58,786 nucleotides of DNA from the NCBI GenBank assembly GCA_041649335.1, contig JBAZNF010000004.1, positions 1 to 58,786 on the forward strand, written 5' to 3'. This stretch comes from JBAYGJ01 sp041649335 (GTDB taxonomy: Bacteria > Patescibacteriota > Patescibacteriia > UBA10025 > JAHIVO01). Made by a program: the position numbers and the translations under genes. The notes under the pieces are model-generated. The model did not search any database, was not told the DNA's origin, and was given only the letters and a program-made list of their open reading frames with translations. This document shows, in pieces, positions 1 through 6,279 of this stretch; position 1 is the first letter of the stretch; every line of letters begins with the position of its first letter.

Positions 1-148
1 CATCATAGAATTCACGAAAGACGGAACTCTGCTCAACCAATACACATCCGGCGCATTTTCCGCAATCAAGGACTTCACCGTTGACCCGGTGGCCAAAAAA
101 ATGTACGTCCTCAGCAAAACCTCCGTCTACGAAATAGACCTCAAATAA
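1..148 (+). CDS. C-terminal end of an unidentified protein
   Basis: An open frame enters from the left edge (first full codon at base 2) and stops with TAA at 146-148, giving 48 residues. The fragment has short alternating strands, with an FTKDGTLLNQY segment followed by DFTVDPVAKKMYVLS and ending VYEIDLK. This pattern resembles the last blades of a beta-propeller (NHL or SMP-30-like), but the piece is too short to assign a family. It converges with rplL and shares a bidirectional terminator with it. Confidence 0.65.
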   Translation, partial: IIEFTKDGTLLNQYTSGAFSAIKDFTVDPVAKKMYVLSKTSVYEIDLK

Positions 149-162
149 ACTATCGGTACACT

Positions 163-197
163 AAAAAAACGCCCCTGACTGACAGAAGCGTTTTTTT
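163..197. terminator. Bidirectional intrinsic terminator
   Basis: An A7-CGC arm (163-172) pairs with a GCG-T7 arm (188-197). The hairpin therefore has a T tract on either strand and can end both the left-edge gene and the convergent rplJ-rplL transcript. Confidence 0.75.
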
Positions 198-211
198 GGT
201 ACTTTATGAAA

Positions 212-622
212 TTATTTCAAGGTCACCTGGGCTCCGGCCTCTTCCAGTTTTTTCTTGATATCTGCGGCTTCTTCTTTGGTCGCGCCTTCCTTAACGATCT
301 TCGGGGCGGCGTCAACCAGGTCTTTGGCTTCTTTCAGGCCCTTCTGGGTGATTTCCCGGACGACTTTAATGACGGAAATCTTGCTTGACCCGGCGGCAGT
401 CAGTTCCACATTGAAGCTTGACTGTTCTTCGGCTGCAGCGGCACCTGCGCCGGCGCCAGCGGCCGCGCCCACTGCCATAACCGGGGCTTGGGCGGAAACG
501 CCGAATTTATCTTCCAGCACCTTTACCAGCTCGGAAAGCTCAATCACTGAGAGCTTTTCGACCTGCTCGACCAGTGTTTTGAATTTTTCCGGCACTTCGA
601 CTGTCTTTTGTTCTTCGGACAT
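212..622 (-). CDS. rplL: Ribosomal protein bL12 (L7/L12)
   Basis: The 136-residue product is the stalk protein that recruits translation factors to the large subunit. The N-terminal dimerisation helix region (about 10-45) contains LSVIELSELVKVLEDKFGV. It is followed by an Ala/Gly-rich hinge (about 50-65) and the C-terminal domain (about 67-136) with the family-typical KISVIKVVREIT, GLKEAKDLVD and KKKLEEAGA segments. Length is slightly above the usual 120-130. It lies 39 bases downstream of rplJ in the conserved rplJ-rplL order and ends at a bidirectional terminator. Expression is probably shared with rplJ under the L10 leader upstream. Confidence 0.97.
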   Translation of the reverse strand: MSEEQKTVEVPEKFKTLVEQVEKLSVIELSELVKVLEDKFGVSAQAPVMAVGAAAGAGAGAAAAEEQSSFNVELTAAGSSKISVIKVVREITQKGLKEAKDLVDAAPKIVKEGATKEEAADIKKKLEEAGAQVTLK

Positions 623-661
623 ACGTGTATTCCTTATGATTACTTATTTATTAATTTATGC

Positions 662-1186
662 TTAGGACTTTTTGTCTTTAATGGCGTTCAGGGCGTATAA
701 CAGGCTCTTGAGCTGGTTTGCCAGCACATTGACCAGGCCGGTCGTGGGATAATTAAACAACCAGACAAGTTTGGTAAGCAGTTCTTCCCTGGACGGCAAC
801 GCGGCCAGCTGTTTGACCTCTTCCGCGGAAATCATCCTGCCTTCATAGATGCCGCCTATTAATTTCAGGGTTGGGTTTGTTCTTGAGAAAACGGCCAGAG
901 TTTTCGCGGCCGTGACTTCATCGCCATACCCCAGGGCCATGCCGATACTGCCGGTGATCGACTTGACGTCAATGCCCTCAAGCTTAATTTTTTTCAACGC
1001 AACTTTCAGCAAAGTTTTTTTAGCCACGGTGTAATCGATCCCCTGCTCGCGAAGAATTTTCCTGAGTTCAGAGGTCGATTTGACATTCAAACCCTCGAAA
1101 TTGGTAAAAACGACCGCTTTTGACTTTGGCAGGCGCTCTTCCAGCCAGGCGACAAACTCATCCTTTTGTTGCTTAGTTTTTGCCAT
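662..1186 (-). CDS. rplJ: Ribosomal protein uL10
   Basis: This 174-residue protein forms the base of the ribosomal stalk, anchoring bL12 dimers to 23S rRNA. The N-terminus has the family pattern KDEFVAWLEERL, KAVVFTNFEGL and LRKILREQGIDYTVAKKTLL. The C-terminal helix that binds bL12 is present as LVWLFNYPTTGLVNVLANQ. The length matches bacterial L10. It is the first gene of the rplJ-rplL operon and is preceded by an L10-type leader, through which L10 is expected to control its own synthesis. Confidence 0.97.
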   Translation of the reverse strand: MAKTKQQKDEFVAWLEERLPKSKAVVFTNFEGLNVKSTSELRKILREQGIDYTVAKKTLLKVALKKIKLEGIDVKSITGSIGMALGYGDEVTAAKTLAVFSRTNPTLKLIGGIYEGRMISAEEVKQLAALPSREELLTKLVWLFNYPTTGLVNVLANQLKSLLYALNAIKDKKS

Positions 1187-1204
1187 AATATTTGTCTATA
1201 ATTT

Positions 1205-1227
1205 AAAAATCTGTGGATAACCACAGA
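1205..1227 (-). terminator. Attenuator hairpin of the rplJ leader
   Basis: A seven-base-pair stem (1221-1227 with 1210-1216), a four-base loop and a T5 run on the minus strand lie just upstream of rplJ. It competes with the closing stem of the L10 leader, so it probably decides readthrough into rplJ-rplL. Confidence 0.65.
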
Positions 1228-1307
1228 CGTTGTACCAGCTATGCTGGTTACTGATGCCTAGGCGGGTTTTATACTCGTCTTTGCGGCGAGATACCCGCTG
1301 TCTGTGG
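1205..1307 (-). ncRNA. L10-type ribosomal protein leader with attenuator
   Basis: Read on the minus strand, the leader contains AGACAGCGGG followed later by CCCGCCTAGGC, the hallmark sequences of L10 leaders, with an internal hairpin CTCG/CGAG between them. A second hairpin lies at 1234-1248. The 5' strand CCACAGAC (1300-1307) can pair with GTCTGTGG (1221-1228) to close the structure. The latter strand can instead form TCTGTGG-TTAT-CCACAGA followed by T5 (1205-1227), an intrinsic terminator. The two folds are mutually exclusive. The match to the known L10 leader is by eye. Confidence 0.8.
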
Positions 1308-1327
1308 CGAAAAAATTGATTATCCTC

Positions 1328-1355
1328 AGTATATCAGGCTTGATACTATTGTCAA
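1328..1355 (-). promoter_or_regulatory. Sigma-70-type promoter of rplJ-rplL
   Basis: TTGACA (1350-1355) and TATACT (1328-1333) are separated by 16 bases on the minus strand. The start of transcription would fall near 1321, just upstream of the L10 leader. Confidence 0.8.
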
Positions 1356-1359
1356 CGCC

Positions 1360-1656
1360 TTATCCATGCTGGTCAATTGTATCTGCCAGTTTTGCGGCGA
1401 GAAGCTGGTAATCTATCTTATTCCGATTGCCGTCAGCGGCCTGTATGGAAAGATCTATTTCCAATTGCGCCTGCCCAGTGACCTGCATGACCACTTCATG
1501 TTCCAGGACGGAGATCAGCATGGATTTCAGGTGCCCTTCGGTAATCGCCCCGTCAATACGCTGGTTCGCCGCCGTGATGGCATGGTATATCTTATCCCGC
1601 ATTTCCTGTTTTTCCGTCTCACTCGGCCGAAAAATATCAATTTGTTCTCCAGGCAT
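1360..1656 (-). CDS. Conserved-looking small protein of unknown function
   Basis: This 98-residue soluble protein has no signal peptide or membrane segment. The N-terminal third is charged and helical (ETEKQEMRDKIYHAITAANQ), and the C-terminal part ends LLAAKLADTIDQHG. I do not recognise the family. It starts 11 bases after the pyrH stop, so it is probably the last gene of the pcm-manC-mltG-pyrH run. The alternative plus-strand frame over the same bases has no ribosome-binding site and is rejected. Confidence 0.6.
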   Translation of the reverse strand: MPGEQIDIFRPSETEKQEMRDKIYHAITAANQRIDGAITEGHLKSMLISVLEHEVVMQVTGQAQLEIDLSIQAADGNRNKIDYQLLAAKLADTIDQHG

Positions 1657-1667
1657 TGGCGTATAGG

Positions 1668-2354
1668 TTAATAAATTATTGTTCCAATAAATGACTGTCC
1701 GTCAAAAATGCGGCGGATATTTGCCAGCTTATTGCCGTTGGCGACAATCACCTTCATCCGGTAACGTTTTGCCAGCCGGCTCGCCACGGGGTCAAACGGT
1801 ACATTAGCTCCCGGCTGCCAGTGTGTCCCAACAATTTTCTGGAAGTCAGTCCAGGCTATAGCCGTAACTTTTTTTGCGTCCGCATATTTCGAGGGGTCTT
1901 TCGTATAAACCCACGTGATATTCGACAGGTTCAAGATCGTGTCTGCCCGGTAGGCTTTGGCCAGCTGGACGGCCCTCAGGTCGGTCGAGGACCCTGGGGA
2001 AAAACCAGCCCCGACAATTACCGGATCAGAAACATGCGTATTGATTTTCTTATGGTTGGTGATGATTTTCGGGTACGCGTAACCGCGGAAAATTGTACGC
2101 ATCAGGTGCCCGTTCAGCCTGGTCGAGTGGATACCCAGCCAATCAAGGTCTTCCGGACTGACAGGCGTCACGACAGATGCTGCTGACTGGTACCGCCGGG
2201 CCGTTTTCCCGCCGCCGACAATCAGAATGAATCGGTACTTCTTTTTTACGTACGACAATACCATTGATCTGAAATTCCGTAAAAAACGCGCATTGATCTG
2301 GTCCGGAACTACGAGCGATCCTCCCAGTGAAATGACGATAGTTTTTTTAAACAT
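1668..2354 (-). CDS. pyrH: UMP kinase, archaeal type
   Basis: The 228-residue amino-acid-kinase-fold enzyme phosphorylates UMP to UDP with ATP. Visible motifs are the N-terminal ISLGGSLVVP nucleotide loop, IVGGGKTARRY (about 46-56), DLDWLGIHSTRLNGHL (about 69-84) for UMP binding, a GFSPGSSTDLRAVQLA segment (about 117-132), and NVPFDPVASRLA near the C-terminus. The GGGKTARxY and GIxxTRLN pattern is that of the archaeal-type enzyme, not the usual bacterial PyrH. It is encoded between mltG and a small unknown gene on the same strand. Confidence 0.88.
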   Translation of the reverse strand: MFKKTIVISLGGSLVVPDQINARFLRNFRSMVLSYVKKKYRFILIVGGGKTARRYQSAASVVTPVSPEDLDWLGIHSTRLNGHLMRTIFRGYAYPKIITNHKKINTHVSDPVIVGAGFSPGSSTDLRAVQLAKAYRADTILNLSNITWVYTKDPSKYADAKKVTAIAWTDFQKIVGTHWQPGANVPFDPVASRLAKRYRMKVIVANGNKLANIRRIFDGQSFIGTIIY

Positions 2355-2376
2355 GATAATAAAATTTATAATGGCG

Positions 2377-2475
2377 AATTCCTAATTTCTAATCAAATCT
2401 CAATGCATTAATGACTAATTGGACATTCGAGAATTATATATTGATTAAAAATTAGTAATTAGAAATTATTAATTA
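2377..2475. repeat. AT-rich palindromic repeat, copy A
   Basis: This intergenic block between pyrH and mltG begins with ATTCCTAATTTCTAATCA, an 18-base string also found at 49050-49067. It contains TAATGACTAATTGGAC, which occurs almost unchanged in inverted orientation in copy B, and ends in the complementary TAATTAGAAATTA. It runs into the mltG stop codon. It looks like a short non-autonomous palindromic element, not a regulatory site specific to pyrH. Confidence 0.6.
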
Positions 2476-3498
2476 TTGAAGGTATTTCTGTTTATTCTGG
2501 AGATGTTCATCGTACGTAGCGCTGTACACAACCGTGCCGTCAGGTTTGGTGAGGAAATAAAAATAGTCAGACTTGGTCGGGTAAATCGCGGCCATCATGG
2601 CTGAAAGCGACGGGTTGCAGATCGGTCCGGGCGGCAAGCCCTTATACATATAGGTATTATAGGGACTATCCACGCCCAACTCGTCAAACGTGGGCTGTAA
2701 GGAACTGTTGCCAGTCGCATAATTCACCGTCGCATCTGATTGGAGCGCCACACCCTGGTTGAGCCGGTCATAAAAGATGCCGGCCACCAATTTACGGTCA
2801 GTATCCGACCTGACTTCCTTTTCTATTATTGAAGCGAGTGTAACTATCTGAAAAATAGACATATTTCCGGCAGCCGCGTCAGACTTCATCTGGTCAGTGA
2901 ATTTATTCCCAAAATTATCCAGCATCTTTTTTATGATCTGGTTAGCCGTCGATGTCTTATACACGCGGTACGTATCGGGGAATAAAAACCCTTCCAGAGT
3001 GGCGGTAGCCGGCCGGTCAGCCAAAAACGCGTAGGTCGTATCCGATATGATGGAACGGGAATCGTGGACGCTGGCAGTGTCGATAAAATCATCCGCGCTG
3101 ACCACCCCCTGTTTCTCCAGGTACTGTCCCATGTCTTTGGCCGTCCAGCCTTCGAGCAGGGTGATCTGCTCTTCCGGAGCACTGGCGTCTGTTGTTAACA
3201 CCTGAAAAATATCCCGAATGCTCATCGTCGCATTAAGAGTGTACACGCCATCAGTGTACTGAGACTGTGCATGCTTAATATATGTATATATCTCGAACGC
3301 TACCGGGGTCCTGATCAGCCCCTGCGCTTTCAAATTGGTGGCGATATCTTTTACCCCCTGGCCCTGAGCGATAGTGAATGACTGGGCCCGGTCAGTGGTA
3401 CTGGCGGGAAAATTTACCTCATTCCAGACATACAACCCAGCCAGTATAGCACCGGCCAGCGCGAGAATGATGACGGTGAGAAACAGGCGTTTTATCAT
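2473..3498 (-). CDS. mltG: Endolytic murein transglycosylase MltG
   Basis: This enzyme cleaves nascent glycan strands and terminates peptidoglycan elongation. The 341-residue product has an N-terminal membrane anchor (about 3-23), a LysM-like region, then the YceG core with LEGFLFPDTYRV, the catalytic-region LASIIEKE, RLNQGVALQSDATVNYA and a C-terminal SPYNTYMYKGLPPGPICNPS segment, all family hallmarks. The start MIKRLF at 3498 leaves two bases after the upstream guanylyltransferase stop. A longer upstream start would overlap that gene and add a Gly-rich non-homologous leader. This is the strongest sign here that the cell makes its own peptidoglycan. Confidence 0.94.
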   Translation of the reverse strand: MIKRLFLTVIILALAGAILAGLYVWNEVNFPASTTDRAQSFTIAQGQGVKDIATNLKAQGLIRTPVAFEIYTYIKHAQSQYTDGVYTLNATMSIRDIFQVLTTDASAPEEQITLLEGWTAKDMGQYLEKQGVVSADDFIDTASVHDSRSIISDTTYAFLADRPATATLEGFLFPDTYRVYKTSTANQIIKKMLDNFGNKFTDQMKSDAAAGNMSIFQIVTLASIIEKEVRSDTDRKLVAGIFYDRLNQGVALQSDATVNYATGNSSLQPTFDELGVDSPYNTYMYKGLPPGPICNPSLSAMMAAIYPTKSDYFYFLTKPDGTVVYSATYDEHLQNKQKYLQ

Positions 3499-3500
3499 AC

Positions 3501-4577
3501 TTATAGATATTTCTTCCAATTCCGGCGCTCCAGCTCCTCCACCAGCTTCTTGACGTCCTGGGCCCGATCCTTGGGACACACTAAAATACAGTCCTCCATC
3601 TCGACGACTATCGTGTCGCGCAGCCCGGCGGTGGCGATCATTTTACCGGTGTAGCTATAGAGCAGGTTTCCGTATGAATCATGAGAAACATGTTCGCCCC
3701 GGATGACGTTATCTTCGGCGTTTTTCGCCAAAATGTCGCGGACTGTCCTCCAGTGGCCGACGTCCGCCCAGTCGAAACTGGCGGGGATAACCAGGATTTT
3801 CTTGGTCTTCTCCATAATGCCGTAATCTATGGAGATCGGGCTGATTTTCGGGAACTCACGCTTGACCATCACCGCCTCCCGAGACGTGCCCAGCGCCGGC
3901 TGCATGCGCATCAAAATTTCATAATGTGAGGGCAAATATTTTTTAAATAACCCGAGCAGGTGGTCGACACGCCAGCAGAAAATCCCCGAGTTCCACAAAT
4001 AATCCCATTGCTTAACGTATTTTTTTGCGGTGGCCAGGTCAGGCTTCTCGACGAACTTCTGGGCGAAAAATATTTCATCATCCCCGGCCTGCTTAAAAAT
4101 CTTGTTTATTTTTATGTACCCATACCCGGTTTCTGGATACGTCGGCTTGCTGCCGATGAGCAAAGAATACTGAGGATTGTTCTTTATCAGACGCTCAGCC
4201 AGCCGCGCGACGCGGATGTACTCCTTTTCATTTTTTATAAAATGGTCGGAGCTAGCCAGCATCATGACCGCACGCGGATCGCGCTTGGCGATAGTAGCGG
4301 CCGCCAGGCCAATGGCTGCGGCCGTATCCCGCTTGGCCGGTTCTAGGATAAAATTTTGGCGCGGTGCCTGCGAAATCTGCTTGCGTATCAGCGGCTGCTG
4401 TGAATAACTGGTAGAAATAAAAATTTCCGACGCGCGAAAACCCCGACGGATCCGTTGATATGTTTTCTGCAATAATGTCAGGTTCCCGACGAACGGCTGA
4501 ATTTGCTTGGGTTTCGCCTTGCGTGAGACGGGCCACAGGCGCGTCCCCCCACCGCCGGCTAATATGACGATTTTCAT
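3501..4577 (-). CDS. manC: Mannose-1-phosphate guanylyltransferase
   Basis: This 358-residue nucleotidyltransferase makes GDP-mannose from mannose-1-phosphate and GTP for surface glycans. The signature loop LAGGGGTRLWPVSRKAKPKQ is at 6-25, followed by FVGNLTLLQKTYQR, EPAKRDTAAAIGLAA (about 79-93), a VEKPD segment (about 172-176) and NSGIFCWR. Length matches the single-domain form without the isomerase domain. It lies between pcm and mltG with gaps of 16 and 2 bases, so the three are probably one transcript. The symbol is used for the single-domain guanylyltransferase. Confidence 0.9.
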   Translation of the reverse strand: MKIVILAGGGGTRLWPVSRKAKPKQIQPFVGNLTLLQKTYQRIRRGFRASEIFISTSYSQQPLIRKQISQAPRQNFILEPAKRDTAAAIGLAAATIAKRDPRAVMMLASSDHFIKNEKEYIRVARLAERLIKNNPQYSLLIGSKPTYPETGYGYIKINKIFKQAGDDEIFFAQKFVEKPDLATAKKYVKQWDYLWNSGIFCWRVDHLLGLFKKYLPSHYEILMRMQPALGTSREAVMVKREFPKISPISIDYGIMEKTKKILVIPASFDWADVGHWRTVRDILAKNAEDNVIRGEHVSHDSYGNLLYSYTGKMIATAGLRDTIVVEMEDCILVCPKDRAQDVKKLVEELERRNWKKYL

Positions 4578-4593
4578 AATGTAAAAATAATGC

Positions 4594-5226
4594 TTATTCT
4601 CCCCATACTTTTGGCACTAACGGGACGAACTGAAATCCCGGATACCGCGCCTCGTGGAACTCGTTTAGTCCGACCTTGTCCATCACTACCATATCCTGTT
4701 CGTATTTGCCAACCGGTATGACCAGCCGTCCGTTCACTTTCAATTGTTGGAGTAAGATATCCGGTACGCCAATCTCGGCCGCCGCCGCCACGATTATCTT
4801 ATCATACGGCGCCATCGGCTTATAGCCCCTGGTGCCGTCACCGGTAATAAACACGGCATTTTTATACCCATACGCGCTGACATTCTTTTTCCCAAATTCC
4901 GAAAGAGGAGGGATGCGCTCGATGGCCACTATGTGACCTTCCCGGCCGACCAGCTCGCATAGCAACGCGGTCTGCCAGCCGGATCCTGAACCTAGGTCAA
5001 GAATCATTTCTCCCATTTTCGGCTGGAGGAGCTCCAGCATAAATGCCACGGTCAACGGCTGTGATATCGTCTGGCCCAATCCGATCGGCAACGGATGATC
5101 CTCGCCAGCCTGTGACCTCATTTCTGCCGGCAAAAAATCCTCACGATGGATTTTTCTAAAAGCCTGGATAATACTCTCTGTCTTCAGGTGGCCTTCATCG
5201 ATTAAATTTTGCATGAATTCATCCAT
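4594..5226 (-). CDS. pcm: Protein-L-isoaspartate O-methyltransferase
   Basis: This 210-residue enzyme repairs isoaspartyl damage in ageing proteins by methylation from S-adenosylmethionine. It shows the family pattern RKIHREDFLP, LPIGLGQTISQP (substrate loop, about 47-58), LDLGSGSGWQTALL (SAM motif I, about 76-89), VAIERI (motif post-I), GDGTRGY and KIIVAAAAEIGVP. Its size is normal. It heads a minus-strand run with manC and mltG, and is divergent from a CAP-domain gene across 44 bases that contain no convincing promoter. Confidence 0.92.
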   Translation of the reverse strand: MDEFMQNLIDEGHLKTESIIQAFRKIHREDFLPAEMRSQAGEDHPLPIGLGQTISQPLTVAFMLELLQPKMGEMILDLGSGSGWQTALLCELVGREGHIVAIERIPPLSEFGKKNVSAYGYKNAVFITGDGTRGYKPMAPYDKIIVAAAAEIGVPDILLQQLKVNGRLVIPVGKYEQDMVVMDKVGLNEFHEARYPGFQFVPLVPKVWGE

Positions 5227-5270
5227 ATTGTAACGTTTTTGGTATCAGGGTAAGATGGAAACAACGCGCC

Positions 5271-5939
5271 ATGAAACACTACCTAATATTTTTCGCCAGT
5301 TTTGTACTCATCCTACTGTCCGTGGTCATCACGCCCCGCTATATTTCGGCTGCGGCACTGAGCCCTCAAACAGTCATCGCCGCCATCAATCATGAACGTG
5401 GTACTGCCGGCCTGCCCGACTTGAACACTGACCAGCGCCTGACGCAGGCGGCCAAGGACAAGCTCAACGACATGGCCAGCCAACATTATTTCGATCACTC
5501 CAGCCCGACCGGCACCATGCCGTGGGATTTTTTAGATCAGGCTGGGTACCCTTACCGCGCGTCCGGTGAAAACCTGGCGCGGGATTATTTCAACACCGCC
5601 TCGGTCATCAGCGCCTGGCAGAACAGTGACACACACCGGGCCAACATGCTGAGTACGGTTTTCAAAGATGCCGGGGTGGCCATCGGCTCAGTGGACGGCC
5701 ATACGGTCATTGTCGCGATGTTTGGCAGTACAGCTATAACACCGCAAGTAGCGGGAGAATCAACCGTCCAACCGGAGGCAAATACTGACGACAGTATACC
5801 AAAAATACCCCAAAAAATACATGCAGTACAATACCAAGAAAATCATATTAACCATTACCCTACGGTATATTTCTGGATGTACTATATTTTGCTCGGCATA
5901 ACAGGAATAGCCGTCCTGGCCATGCAATTCCTTAAATAA
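5271..5939 (+). CDS. CAP-domain surface protein with C-terminal anchor
   Basis: The 222-residue protein begins with a signal peptide (about 1-28), followed by a CAP/SCP domain (about 33-155). CAP hallmarks are visible: INHERGTAGLPDLN, QHYFDHSSPTGTMPWDF, SGENLARDY and WQNSDTHRANML, which together supply the His/Glu cluster. A short spacer leads to a C-terminal membrane helix (about 198-220). Bacterial CAP proteins of this type are extracytoplasmic and their activity is mostly unknown. It is followed by a terminator. A larger CAP protein is at 24628. Confidence 0.85.
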   Translation: MKHYLIFFASFVLILLSVVITPRYISAAALSPQTVIAAINHERGTAGLPDLNTDQRLTQAAKDKLNDMASQHYFDHSSPTGTMPWDFLDQAGYPYRASGENLARDYFNTASVISAWQNSDTHRANMLSTVFKDAGVAIGSVDGHTVIVAMFGSTAITPQVAGESTVQPEANTDDSIPKIPQKIHAVQYQENHINHYPTVYFWMYYILLGITGIAVLAMQFLK

Positions 5940-5959
5940 ATCGTCACACTACATATTAA

Positions 5960-5985
5960 AACGCTTATTCAGTAAGTGTTTTTTT
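5960..5985 (+). terminator. Terminator after the CAP gene
   Basis: ACGCTTA (from 5961) pairs with TAAGTGT (one G-U pair) and is followed by a run of seven T residues. Confidence 0.7.
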
Positions 5986-5993
5986 GCTAATAC

Positions 5994-6022
5994 TTGACTT
6001 TTTTTTGATAATATAGTTAAAT
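5994..6022 (+). promoter_or_regulatory. Candidate promoter of the SipW/TasA operon
   Basis: TTGACT (5994-5999) is followed after 17 bases by TTAAAT (6017-6022). The -35 is good and the -10 is weak. The position implies a leader of about 250 bases. Confidence 0.45.
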
Positions 6023-6041
6023 GTGATAATACAAAAACAAA

Positions 6042-6073
6042 AATAACACCAGAATAAGAAGGGTGTTATTTTT
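6042..6073 (+). terminator. Terminator-like hairpin in the operon leader
   Basis: AATAACACC (6042-6050) and GGTGTTATT (6062-6070) form a nine-base-pair stem followed by T5. It lies about 20 bases after the predicted transcription start and about 200 bases before the first gene, which fits an attenuator. Confidence 0.55.
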
Positions 6074-6110
6074 CGTTATTACCCATTAATGTATACAACG
6101 CAACCATGAA

Positions 6111-6234
6111 CCGGCGATGAACTTTTTCCCCAAAAAGCTGTTTTGCTGTCAGCAATGGCATGAGACATTATTGCCGGATGTTTTTATAAAAAAATCATGT
6201 AAAACTAGCCGTAAAAAGCTAGTTTTTATTTTTT
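6111..6234 (+). promoter_or_regulatory. Folded leader with second terminator-like hairpin
   Basis: CCGGCGAT (6111-6118) can pair with ATTGCCGG (6170-6177, one G-U), enclosing a CTTTTT/AAAAAG hairpin. An alternative pairing GCAAT/ATTGC involves the same 3' strand. Downstream, AAACTAGC (6202-6209) pairs with GCTAGTTT (6218-6225) ahead of a long T-rich run. I do not recognise a known riboswitch class. The arrangement suggests conditional readthrough into the TasA-like genes. Confidence 0.4.
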
Positions 6235-6279
6235 AAATAAACAACTTTATAAATAATTAATTAAGAAAGGAAAAAAAGT

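Noticed and set aside
255..665. Plus-strand frame opposite rplL
   Set aside because: It is the antisense shadow of a certain ribosomal protein gene, with composition dictated by it.
3499..3579. Longer mltG start
   Set aside because: The added Gly-rich residues are out-of-frame overlap with the guanylyltransferase gene and would bury the membrane anchor.
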